This document shows, piece by piece, positions 31,130 to 39,260 of a stretch of DNA of 46,759 nt. The stretch comes from Chara braunii (taxonomy: Eukaryota; Streptophyta; Charophyceae; Charales; Characeae), in the NCBI GenBank assembly GCA_003427395.1, contig BFEA01000549.1, positions 845,015 through 891,773 of the forward strand. The letters run 5' to 3'. The notes under the pieces are model-generated. The model did not search any database, was not told where the DNA came from, and saw nothing but the letters and a program-made list of their open reading frames with translations. Both the position numbers and the translations under genes were made by a program. Each line of letters begins with the position of its first letter. Position 1 is the first letter of the stretch.

Positions 31130-31238
31130 GCCTTGGTGGCAATCTTTTTCGCTCCCAGAGTGGAGACTCCAGGACAAGGTCTGCTCGGGACCGGAACTGT
31201 TTCCTGGTCTGTTTCTCTCCCTCTGAAGTCCGTTGAAG
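31130..31238 (+). CDS. Possible internal host exon
   Basis: Bounded by an acceptor-like 'gtgactttacag' (AG 31128-31129) and a donor-like 'gaaGGTAAGC' (GT at 31239). The 109 nt are open in one frame (ALVAIFFAPRVETPGQG, then a part with SWSVSLPLKSVE). The segment is richer in GC than its CAT-repeat surroundings. No family recognised. Confidence 0.3.
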
Positions 31239-31321
31239 GTAAGCTGGCTGATGGTGTCAGTAATTTCCGGGTTGAATTGTGAGATCCCCAGCCGAATTGC
31301 GAAATAAAATTGAGCTCATTT

Positions 31322-31450
31322 GGTAAAAATTAAAATTAAAATTAAAATTGTCTTACCTACTGTAGCCCACATCGTCATCATCACCCTCATCGTCATCATT
31401 GTGGTCATCGTCATCATCATCATCATCATCATCATCAAGATTATTGACAA
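31322..31450 (+). repeat. AATTAA and CAT microsatellites
   Basis: (AAAATT)n at about 31326-31350 and (CAT)n at about 31368-31440. Confidence 0.9.
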
Positions 31451-32200
31451 GATATCATAACCATAATCATCACATCTGGTGTTAGCTTCAACACCTACAT
31501 CAAGCTATTATCACCGCCTCGATTGCAGCTGCCACCATTGCCATCTTCTTCATTCCATTCACTTGCGCAAACAGTGTGTGATATACACGTAGTTATGAAA
31601 CCCCCAGACAGACTCGAGCACTTGCAACGGGTCAACGACACATTTTCTTGCCACTGTGAAAGCCATCCCCTCTTCCAAGCACTCTAGCAACAATAATCAC
31701 AATGATGAGCATTATCATCATTGTTCTACAATTCAGAATTTCAGAGCCTATAGAAAGGGGGGGGGAAAAAGAATTTCAGAGCCGAGATTTTATTTACATG
31801 CCATACATGCATTGAAGTGTGGCGCTCGTCAATGGGTTCAGCACAAGCCCCATGGAACAGAATGATTGATTTGCAATCTCTCTCTCACATACTCCCCGGG
31901 GACTAAGCAAGATGCTATGTTGAAACACTCGTCAGCAAACTTGCGCAAATCATGGCCATCTACTCCCATCTAGCAGCCATTGCAACGCAGAAATTGAAGG
32001 AGAACTGCCCAAGACAAGGAAAAGCCCCAAGCTACGAGCTTCTGCACAAATCGGATAAAGGATTTGATCCATCAACAGAAAGTTGAGCGGCTGGATGGTA
32101 GCAACCAATCTAACAAGACAAGTTTCTTCTCTGACGCGACTCTTTCCCTACCTCACACAATCTCTCTCCCTCCTTCCCTTCCCTTCAAACTAAAAACCCT
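31451..32200. other. Stretch with nothing recognised
   Basis: Scattered ATC repeats near 31700-31725 and a G-run near 31758. No gene supported. Confidence 0.3.
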
Positions 32201-32206
32201 TACTGC

Positions 32207-32600
32207 CCCCCCCCCCCCCCCCCCCCTCTTCCATTCTTCCCCCCCCCCCCCCCCCCCCCCCCCCCCTCACATTTCCCTCCTCTCCCTCAGACCCCCCCCA
32301 CACTTTCTCTCGTCCATTCTCCCTCCCCTCCTCCCACCCTCCCTGTCGACCCTGCCACAGACCAAACACATCACATCCACAGATACAAATCTCCTTCAAC
32401 TTTACTTCAATCATGAGTCCCCTTCCCTCTCCTCCCCTTCCCTTCCCTCCTCTCCTCTTCCACCACCCCATCCCCTTTTTCTTCCTTTCTCATTACCTGT
32501 CAACCCGGCCACAAAAGAAAACAAACAAAACAGTTGGAAGTACATCACATCCACAAGGGTATAAATCTCCCAAAACGCCCTACAATAGTACAGCTACCTG
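32207..32600. repeat. Poly-C and C/T-rich low complexity
   Basis: Two poly-C runs (about 32207-32226 and 32239-32266), then CCCTCC-rich DNA to about 32480. The 166-codon plus frame (32064-32564) is translated low complexity. Confidence 0.9.
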
Positions 32601-32629
32601 AACCTAACGCTATTCATGGAAAGGGGAGT

Positions 32630-32824
32630 CTATGAAATTCCAGCAGGGGCTTCAATAGTTGTTGTTGTTGCTGTGCCCGTGCTCCCGTTCAAGACCGTCA
32701 CATTTCCATCCGCATCAACATCAACAATAGCCGAGTCTCCCTCCTGCGAAAGCAAAGCGGCAAAACAGTACCAAGGGATGTCAGAGCCCAGAGCAACATT
32801 CCTTGCGACCACGACAAGAACCAC
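32630..32824 (-). CDS. Possible C-terminal exon of an unknown protein
   Basis: The minus-strand frame reads ...SDIPWYCFAALLSQEGDSAIV, then DVDADGNVTVLNGSTG, and ends in TAG at 32630. The composition is protein-like. An acceptor-like ttttgccgctttgctttcgcag precedes the EGDSAIV part, so it might be a terminal exon. No family recognised. Confidence 0.3.
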   Translation of the reverse strand: MVLVVVARNVALGSDIPWYCFAALLSQEGDSAIVDVDADGNVTVLNGSTGTATTTTIEAPAGIS

Positions 32825-33112
32825 ATCGACCTACTGGTGTTTTACACCCCTTTTACTACTACTACACACCCGACCTCTGAGCCCGCCCTACATAATCAAT
32901 CAAAATAAATTCAATAGAGTTGTTTTAATAGTTTCCTCCCACCCACCCTCCTCTGCAGCAACACTACTGCTCCACCCACCCTCCTCTGCAGCAACACAAT
33001 CAGTCACAATAAAATTAAAGAAATTCATTTGGATTTCTTCCAAAAATACCGTGTTCATTTCTTGAAGTACAAACTGAACCCTTCAGGAGCGAAGTGGAGA
33101 CATCAGAGCAAG

Positions 33113-33182
33113 CGACCTAGCTCAGTTGGTCAGGCAAGCAAGTGGCATCCAGGAGGTCATGGGTTCAATCCCCCCTGACCAC
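33113..33182 (+). repeat. tRNA-derived SINE-like head
   Basis: A box TAGCTCAGTTGG (33118-33129) and B box GGGTTCAATCCC (33161-33172) are at tRNA-like spacing. A clean cloverleaf is absent (anticodon arm not convincing), so a tRNA-derived SINE head is more likely than a tRNA gene. A GT microsatellite follows at about 33234-33275. Confidence 0.55.
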
Positions 33183-33576
33183 TGCGGCACTCTTGGTGCC
33201 AACCAACTGAGATAGTAGGGTCTTTGGCCATCACGGGTGTGTGTGTGTGTGGGTTGTGTGTGGTGTGTGGGAGAGGGCTGGCCATAGACACTGCTGTTAC
33301 ATAATCGGCTGGGACTGGTAGTCGCACATCTCTGACGAGAAAACAGTTCAAATGTTTACATGACTCTGACATTCCCAAACAAACCTCTACCGCAATCCCC
33401 CGAATAGAACGTACAGTCAAAACGCAGTAATGACCGTACATTCTATTCGGGGGAAGACGGTAGCAAGTCACGACCACTCGAAAGCAGCGGAGTTCCTATG
33501 TGGCAGCAGCAACCACTCAAGCTGTGCTGCGCTTAATTGATTGTTCATTTTTTGCAATTTTATTTATTTACTTATT

Positions 33577-33676
33577 TTGGACCATTTCTCGATTTTCTGC
33601 GTGCCATCCTTGCTCAGGGGTCATGCTAATCTTCAGTCTCTGTGTCATTCCAATTCTAACGGATGTCACGAAGGAC
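33577..33676 (-). ncRNA. U6: U6 spliceosomal snRNA, copy 1
   Basis: The minus strand begins GTCCTTCGTGACATCCG, then TTGGAATGACACAGAGA, then AGATTAGCATGACCCCTG, and ends in GAGAAATGGTCC. This is the U6 plan, and very plant-like. The ACAGAGA box is intact and the AGC triad is present. Four nucleotides (CTGA) are inserted between ACAGAGA and AGATTAGC. Compared with known plant U6, AUGGCC reads AUGACC and CUGCGC reads CUGAGC. The 3' end runs into 'aaaataagtaaa' with no T-run, so this copy lacks a Pol III terminator and may be dead. No clear TATA or USE was found upstream. Confidence 0.88.
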
Positions 33677-33836
33677 TTTGTTTTGCAATTCTAAAGTCAA
33701 GTAAGCATAATCAGGACAAAAAAAAAAAAAACACAATCACACGGCTCTCCATCAGTTTGGCAAAACTAGCAACTGTTTCCGTTCCATTCCCATGTACTAT
33801 GGAAATTCTAGCGCCCCACTTCGTGTCGGCACGCGG

Positions 33837-33942
33837 AAAAATTTTGGACCATTTCTCGATTTCTGCGTGCCATCCTTGCTCAGGGGTCATGCTAATCTTC
33901 AGTCTCTGTGTCATTCCAATTTTAACGGATGTCACGAAGGAC
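33837..33942 (-). ncRNA. U6: U6 spliceosomal snRNA, copy 2
   Basis: Same sequence as copy 1 with small differences, including the same CTGA insertion after ACAGAGA. Here the 3' end is followed by five T on the minus strand (33841-33837), enough for Pol III termination, so this is the better candidate for an active gene. U6 pairs with U4 and U2 and forms the catalytic centre of the spliceosome. Upstream promoter elements of land-plant type (USE TCCCACATCG, TATA near -30) were not found. A U6-derived pseudogene is an alternative. Confidence 0.88.
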
Positions 33943-34167
33943 TTTGTTTTGCAATTCTGAAGTCAAGTAAGCATATTCAGGACAAAAAAACAAAAAAACA
34001 CAATCACACGGCTCTCCATCAGTTTGGCAAGACTAGCGACTGTTTCCCTTCCATTTCCATGTACTATGGAAATTCTAGCGCCCCACTTCATGTCGGCACG
34101 CGGAAAAAAGCAAAAGTTTAAGGTTCTCCCAATTTTTCTCGGTAGAGGCAACTTTGTTGCACTTAGG

Positions 34168-34246
34168 ATGGCCTAGCTCAGTAGGTATACCCATGAACTG
34201 TTGAAATTAATACAGAATCGTTACAGACCCATGTTCGAATCCTGAT
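34168..34246 (+). repeat. Second tRNA-derived SINE-like head
   Basis: A box TAGCTCAGTAGG (34174-34185) and B box TGTTCGAATCC (34232-34242). As with the one at 33113, no full cloverleaf, so a SINE-like remnant is likelier than a tRNA. Confidence 0.5.
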
Positions 34247-34484
34247 CCGATCAGATGAACAGCATAACATAATTCTGAATTACCTGGGGCCGGTCAGCTC
34301 AATAATGATATCGCAAGCTGTAGGCCTTTAGTTTTAAGAAAGGAAAAAAAAATTCAACAAAAGGCAATGTTTATTATTTTGTTTAAACCACTAGTACTGC
34401 ATTGAGCCTCACTGCTCGTCACCCTGAGCACACACACACACACATTGAGAGATCACACGGAAACCATACTGGAGACCAGAGATG

Positions 34485-34600
34485 CAATGCATACTTGCGG
34501 CGCATCGCGATGCGCTGTACTGCGCACGTGCGCCGCACCGCGCTTCCTGCACGACGCGCGCGCACTGCATGCGGCGCACCTCCAAAAATGGGGGTCAAAA
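34485..34600 (+). repeat. GCGC-rich block, inverted partner at 35960-36120
   Basis: catacttgcggcgcatc near 34490 is exactly inverted at about 36099-36115 (gatgcgccgcaagtatg). Both blocks continue into TGCGC/GCGCA-rich sequence. Open frames here (basic, Ala/His/Arg) are artefacts. Confidence 0.6.
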
Positions 34601-35040
34601 AAAAAAAAAAAAAGTTGTGAGGGGCGGTAGTAGACCCGGCCCCCTGCTCGCGTAAAATGAGAAACGACCATTCAAATTTTTTTTGGAGGCCGCGCGTTGG
34701 CCTGAAAGATTTTAGTAACCTGTAGTCCGGGTAACACTCTGTGTGACACTGTATGGTAGGGTTATTGGCGTCTGTATGGTAGGGTTCTTGCAGGCCAGAT
34801 TCAGTCATGATGAGGGTCGCGATCTCTCAAAACGATCTCTTCTTATTACTTCTGTAGTAGAAAACGACGGAACTGACAGCCGTTTTTCCTGGAATTTTTT
34901 TTTAGAATTTCTTTGCACGAGTGAAGCCCGGCGCGTCCAACCTGTCAGAACCTCAACGGTAATGTTCACCAACGGGCTCGCTGCACAACTCTCGACATGC
35001 ACAACAAAACATAGGGCCTCGCTGCACTACTCTCAACATG

Positions 35041-35310
35041 CACAAAAGACAAAAATATTGGTGGTGTATCTTTCCATATTCTAACGCAAGATTCACTCTC
35101 GTTTTGCAGATTTCCAGAGTAGTGCAGCGAGGCCCATATATGGCAATGTATCTTTCCATGTTCAAGCGGAGGATTCAGTCTCATTTGTTCAGAGATTCTC
35201 CAAAAAAAAAAAAAATGTTTCCAGAGATACGTTATGTGATTCATCGGCCCTTCGTTCTCCACCACCCGACGTATGAATGAATCTTCCGCCAGAACATGGA
35301 AAGATACACC
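35041..35310. repeat. Dispersed 'ggtggtgtatctttccatgtt' repeats
   Basis: Copies in direct orientation near 35055 and 35140, an inverted copy near 35295 (catggaaagatacaccgcca), and more at about 35490 and 35772. Related text lies near 14660. Confidence 0.6.
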
Positions 35311-35419
35311 GCCATATTTTTTGTCCTTTGTGCATGTCGCCTCGCTTCCAGATTCATGTTGCCCGTTGATAAGGGCGGTTTCTTCGGTCCGATAGTGTCA
35401 GCACACGGTTTCTTCTCTC

Positions 35420-35433
35420 TCTCACACGGTTTC

Positions 35434-35489
<56 letters not shown>

Positions 35490-35517
35490 TGTGGCGGTGT
35501 ATATTTCCATGTTGCAG
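35420..35517. repeat. CT and CA microsatellites left of the gap
   Basis: (CT)n near 35430-35457 and (CA)n near 35459-35487, followed by 'aaatgtggcggtgtatatttc'. Confidence 0.9.
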
Positions 35518-35736
35518 NNNNNNNNNNNNNNNNNNNNNNNNNNNNNNNNNNNNNNNNNNNNNNNNNNNNNNNNNNNNNNNNNNNNNNNNNNNNNNNNNNN
35601 NNNNNNNNNNNNNNNNNNNNNNNNNNNNNNNNNNNNNNNNNNNNNNNNNNNNNNNNNNNNNNNNNNNNNNNNNNNNNNNNNNNNNNNNNNNNNNNNNNNN
35701 NNNNNNNNNNNNNNNNNNNNNNNNNNNNNNNNNNNN
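35518..35736. other. Assembly gap (219 N)
   Basis: 219 N. Both sides carry (CA)n followed by the same 'aaatgtggcggtgtatatttc', so the gap sits in a repeat and may be a collapse or a false duplication. Confidence 0.98.
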
Positions 35737-35772
<36 letters not shown>

Positions 35773-35868
35773 TGTGGCGGTGTATATTTCCATGTTGCAA
35801 CGATAGATTCACTCGATTTTGCTCGTCGTTTCGATGGAAGTACCAGGAGGCCAGCCACGACGTTGGAG

Positions 35869-35900
<32 letters not shown>
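35737..35900. repeat. CA and CT microsatellites right of the gap
   Basis: (CA)n at 35737-35769, then the repeat seen left of the gap, then (CT)n at about 35870-35899. Confidence 0.9.
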
Positions 35901-35902
<2 letters not shown>

Positions 35903-35959
35903 AAAATAAAAAACAGTAAAATAAATCCCTAAACAAACAGTTAAATAAAAAATAAAATA

Positions 35960-36120
35960 AAAATGGTGTGCGCACCCGGCGCACCTGCGCCCCGCCAGCA
36001 CGCACCCCCCAGCGCACCAGCCCTATGCGCAGCACACCGCGCACCTCGGGTCCGCACATTGCGCGCTGCGCAGCGCACCGCACTCCGCACAGGGTTGATG
36101 CGCCGCAAGTATGATGCAAA
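35960..36120 (-). repeat. Inverted GCGC-rich block
   Basis: Inverted partner of the block at 34485-34600, with many GCGCA/TGCGC words. No gene. Confidence 0.6.
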
Positions 36121-36129
36121 GTCCAGAGT

Positions 36130-37229
36130 AGCGCAGCTTAGAAAATCCAGCAAATTATCATATTAGGCAGTTTCAGAGTTCCTATCAATGGAAGAAGCCC
36201 CTTCAGCTCCCTACATGGTAGTGCATGCTTATCTGACCGAGGCGTAGCTGTGGTTACGAAGGCGGACAGCAAACTGAGAGTCGGACGGAAAGACAAGCCG
36301 CAATTGAGCACTGTCGGGATGAGGAAACAGGGGAGAGAGAGAGGGAAAGAGAGAGGGGGCACTTACCATCGAAGGTAGGTAGTGCGGCTTTAGCGAGTAG
36401 TTGAGCTGCAGTGCCAGGCTATGTACGGACTGGTTGCCAACGTATCTTCCCGTATTCTAGTAGAAGGTACGTTCTTGTAATCAGGCTTTTGGTCGGCGTG
36501 CGCATGCATGGTTTTTTTTTCACGCTACTGTTCAAACGTCATCACGACCCTGACTGTGCACCTCGAATCCATAACCGTGTTCACTAGGCTGTATAGTTTC
36601 ATGGCTTAGCAGAAGATTCATTCGGCTTGAGCATTTTTTGTAGCAGAGGTGAGTTAGAATCCAGCAGCGGTGTAACGGAAGGCTGGCAGCTGCAGTCAGG
36701 AGTACTTACCTCGTGTGGCCGTGCTCGTGGCTTCATAACCGGTTCTCCGCCTGCGTACCAATTACCTCTGCGTAAGAATGAATCTGACCATATGAACGGC
36801 CGGTACATCCACAAGGAAGAGGAGGTGGACAGCGAGGGTGGAGACCTACCTGCTCACCGGTACGCTGCATATTTCGCCATATGGAGTAGTGGAGACTAGC
36901 TACGAAGCCGATGACTCATCATTGGCCGATGTGCTACCCATTGTACCGAGCAAAGCAGCTACACGCAGGCCGGAAGATGAAGGTTTACTTGCTGGCCAGT
37001 ACGTGGTTCATTCTATAGTACAAGTTGTCACGACTCCAGCCACGGGTAAATCAAGCAGGGAGGGCGTTAGAGAAATAGTGAATCTAGCTACGCCAGCAGA
37101 ATTGGGATTTGGGGGAGTAACCGAGTTGATTAAGGGGGGAGGTTATTGCTACGAATTGAGAGTTTATCATAAAAGGTCAACAGTCGGTGGTTCAACTTCG
37201 GGTTGACCAAGCGGCAGCTGCGTGTTGGC
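36130..37229 (-). repeat. Purine tracts with minus-strand splice-donor motifs, upstream of LTR copy B
   Basis: Minus-strand donors TGGTAAGT (GT at 36366-36365), GAGGTAAGT (36709-36708) and CAGGTAGGT (36849-36848); a GA-rich tract precedes the first. The same kind of module lies upstream of LTR copy A. The plus frames at 36627-36899 and 36838-37206 are open (90 and 122 codons) but resemble nothing known. Confidence 0.4.
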
Positions 37230-37747
37230 CATCATTGCGGGGCCCTCAGGCGAGTGAAGATTACAAGGCCCTCTCCCGAGAGTTGAGTTTGTCCCCCTCC
37301 TGTATCTCGAGAGTTTGAAACCCCTCATTCTGCCCTTCTTACTCTCAGTCTAATCCTGGTTACGAGAGGAAGGCGGCAGGCGGGATTGCAACCCGTAGGT
37401 CCGCGTCAAGACTCTGTGGGGAGTCCACCTACCGATTGCGGGAGCTCTGCCGAAACTCAGGGGGGAGTTCTGGAGGCAGGGAACTAACTGAAAGGTAACC
37501 ATTGCTTTCCTTATATAAACCCAGTATAACCGCTATCTGTATTTCTTTCTATGGTTGACTGAATATATTGTCTGCATCCCTATTTTGATTTTTCAGATTG
37601 ACTTTCAGGACACGAACCAGTAAAGGAATGCATGCGTAATGTCAGCTTCAGTTTTGTTGTTTGACTGAAAGCAGATTGTGGGATTGTATCTAGGGGAAGG
37701 ATGGGAGGAAGGCTGTTTTTCTTGAGTTTGACTAGGTCAACCAAAGG

Positions 37748-38402
37748 CTGGGAGAGTCTCCATAAGTTTGGAGGGCCCAGTGCTATGTTTATTTTGGATT
37801 GCCTGAAAGTAGACAGGTTCCCATAAGTTTGGGTGGTCTGGTTGAGGGTTGACTGTGATTGACTTTTCAGGGACCAAGCATGTTCCATAAGTTTGGGTGG
37901 TTTGATCGCCTTTTTTACTTTGGGTTTCTTTCAGTTTCTTTCTGCTTTGGTTTTAAGAGAATGAACCAGGATGAGGACCAGACAGGTTCCCATAAGTTTG
38001 GGTGGTCTTGGTCCAACGTCGTGCACATGTTGGAACCAGAAGGCTATAACTTGGCTATACTTTACTACTATTCTATCTATGAACAGGCTAGTCAGACAAA
38101 GTTCCATAAGTTTGGGTGGTCTGACTATAGTTTATCACCAACTGAAGAGAGTACTAATTAAGAAGTAAACTTGTGGTACGGAGGGGCAGACTGGATCTTC
38201 AGCTGAAGATGATCGGTTCAGTTTATGCTACCTCAAAAGTCTAAGTGCAGATAATTATATAAAGTTGGGATACTTAAACAGTTCAGGGCGACTAGGGTGG
38301 CCTAGTCATATGCCCAAAGAAGAGAAAAGTTGTTGTGCCCTGTGTTTGTGTATATTCTATGACTGAGCTAGGTAGGTTCTCATTAGTTTGGGTGGTCTAG
38401 CT
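37748..38402 (+). repeat. Conserved-loop, variable-stem hairpin array (copy B)
   Basis: Six copies of 'ccataagtttgggtgg' or near it. Arms: CTGGG/CCCAG at 37748-37780; no stem at about 37815; an imperfect stem near 37872-37905; GGACCAGAC/GTCTTGGTCC with a bulge at 37975-38014. TAGTCAGAC/GTCTGACTA, perfect, is at 38089-38127, where copy A has G-U. AGCTAG/CTAGCT is at 38366-38402, where copy A has GGCTAG/CTAGCC. Confidence 0.75.
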
Positions 38403-38710
38403 TTATGCCCTATGTAAGCTGGGTATAAAAGGATAAATCATTGAAAGACTATGAACTATTGTCTAATAAGTTGACTTGGGGATGGTGAGAATACTTACCT
38501 TTGCGGTTTGGCTTGCATGTGGCTGAGTGAGATTACTACTTAGTCAGAGTTTCGGTTGATAGGTAGTTGCTTTAGTTGCTCGCCACGTGCTAGAGCTATA
38601 GGAGTTAGTTTCAATTCTTGCATTTTCTGAGCTAAGTTTAGTTTTACTTATGTCAATTTCTGCATTTTTCTGGGATCTTTCCTTATGCTTGGTCTTGTAT
38701 AAATGTTGAT

Positions 38711-39248
38711 AACCCACTTTCTCTATGGGAAGCGCTGCCGAAATTTCTACAAAACCAAGGAGTTAGTCAGATTTTGACTTTTCAAAGTTCAGTTTGTCTT
38801 ATTGTTATATATGGCTTCGTAAAAATTTGGGACGTTTCCTTTTCTAAAGGAAGTGCTGCCCAAATTTTTGCTAAATCGGGGAGTTAGATAAAATTGGACC
38901 TTGAGAAGTCAAAGTCATTTTAGATTTTGAACTTGGTTTTGTATAAATTTTGGTAAGATACTTTCTCTACGGGAAGCGCTGCCGAAATTTCTGCAAATCC
39001 AAGGAGTTGGCAAAACTTGTCTTATTTTTATATATGTCTTAGTAAAAATCTGGGAAGTCTCCTTTTCTAAAGGGAGTGCTGCCCAAATTTTTGTTAATTC
39101 AGGAAGTTAGACAAAATTTGACTTTGGAAGGTTCAGGATTATTTATGTTTTCATATTTAGGCTGATATAAATTCTGGAAAGACAATTTTCCTACGGGAAA
39201 CGCTGCCGAAATTTTCTTAGTTTAGAGGAGACAGATTATATTTTGAAA
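38711..39248 (+). repeat. Five alternating stem-loop modules at the LTR end (copy B)
   Basis: The same A-B-A-B-A order as in copy A, with type A near 38711, 38956 and 39183 and type B near 38835 and 39059. The second B module reads CTCCTTT tct AAAGGGAG where others have TTCCTTT/AAAGGAA, so its outer pair changed on both sides. Confidence 0.75.
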
Positions 39249-39250
39249 GG

Positions 39251-39260
39251 TGGCGACTCT
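39251..39260 (+). other. Primer-binding-site-like sequence, tRNA-Arg type
   Basis: tggcgactct, two nt after the proposed LTR end. The first nine bases match the complement of a plant tRNA-Arg 3' end (known PBS of Ogre-type elements). In copy A the site is decayed. The downstream match is poor, so this is tentative. Confidence 0.5.

Larger units (their letters stand above)
33574..34107 (-). repeat. Tandem duplication (period 267 bp) carrying U6
   Basis: The attttgg at 33574 recurs at 33841. Each unit contains a U6-like gene plus about 165 bp of its upstream side, including 'cacaatcacacggctctccatcagtttggcaa' shortened and 'catgtactatggaaattctagcgccccactt' shortened. After the second unit no third U6 follows. 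Confidence 0.9.

Noticed and set aside
32064-32564. 166-codon proline/serine-rich open frame
   Set aside because: It is translated poly-C and CCCTCC low complexity.
33113-33182. A true tRNA gene at the first SINE-like head
   Set aside because: The A and B boxes are good but acceptor and anticodon stems do not pair convincingly.
35296-36001. Long open frames across the N gap on both strands
   Set aside because: They contain about 70 unknown residues plus translated CA and CT repeats.
8390-39248. One giant element bounded by the two long LTR copies
   Set aside because: Homology extends beyond the PBS into the leader in both copies, and the interior contains several unrelated elements.
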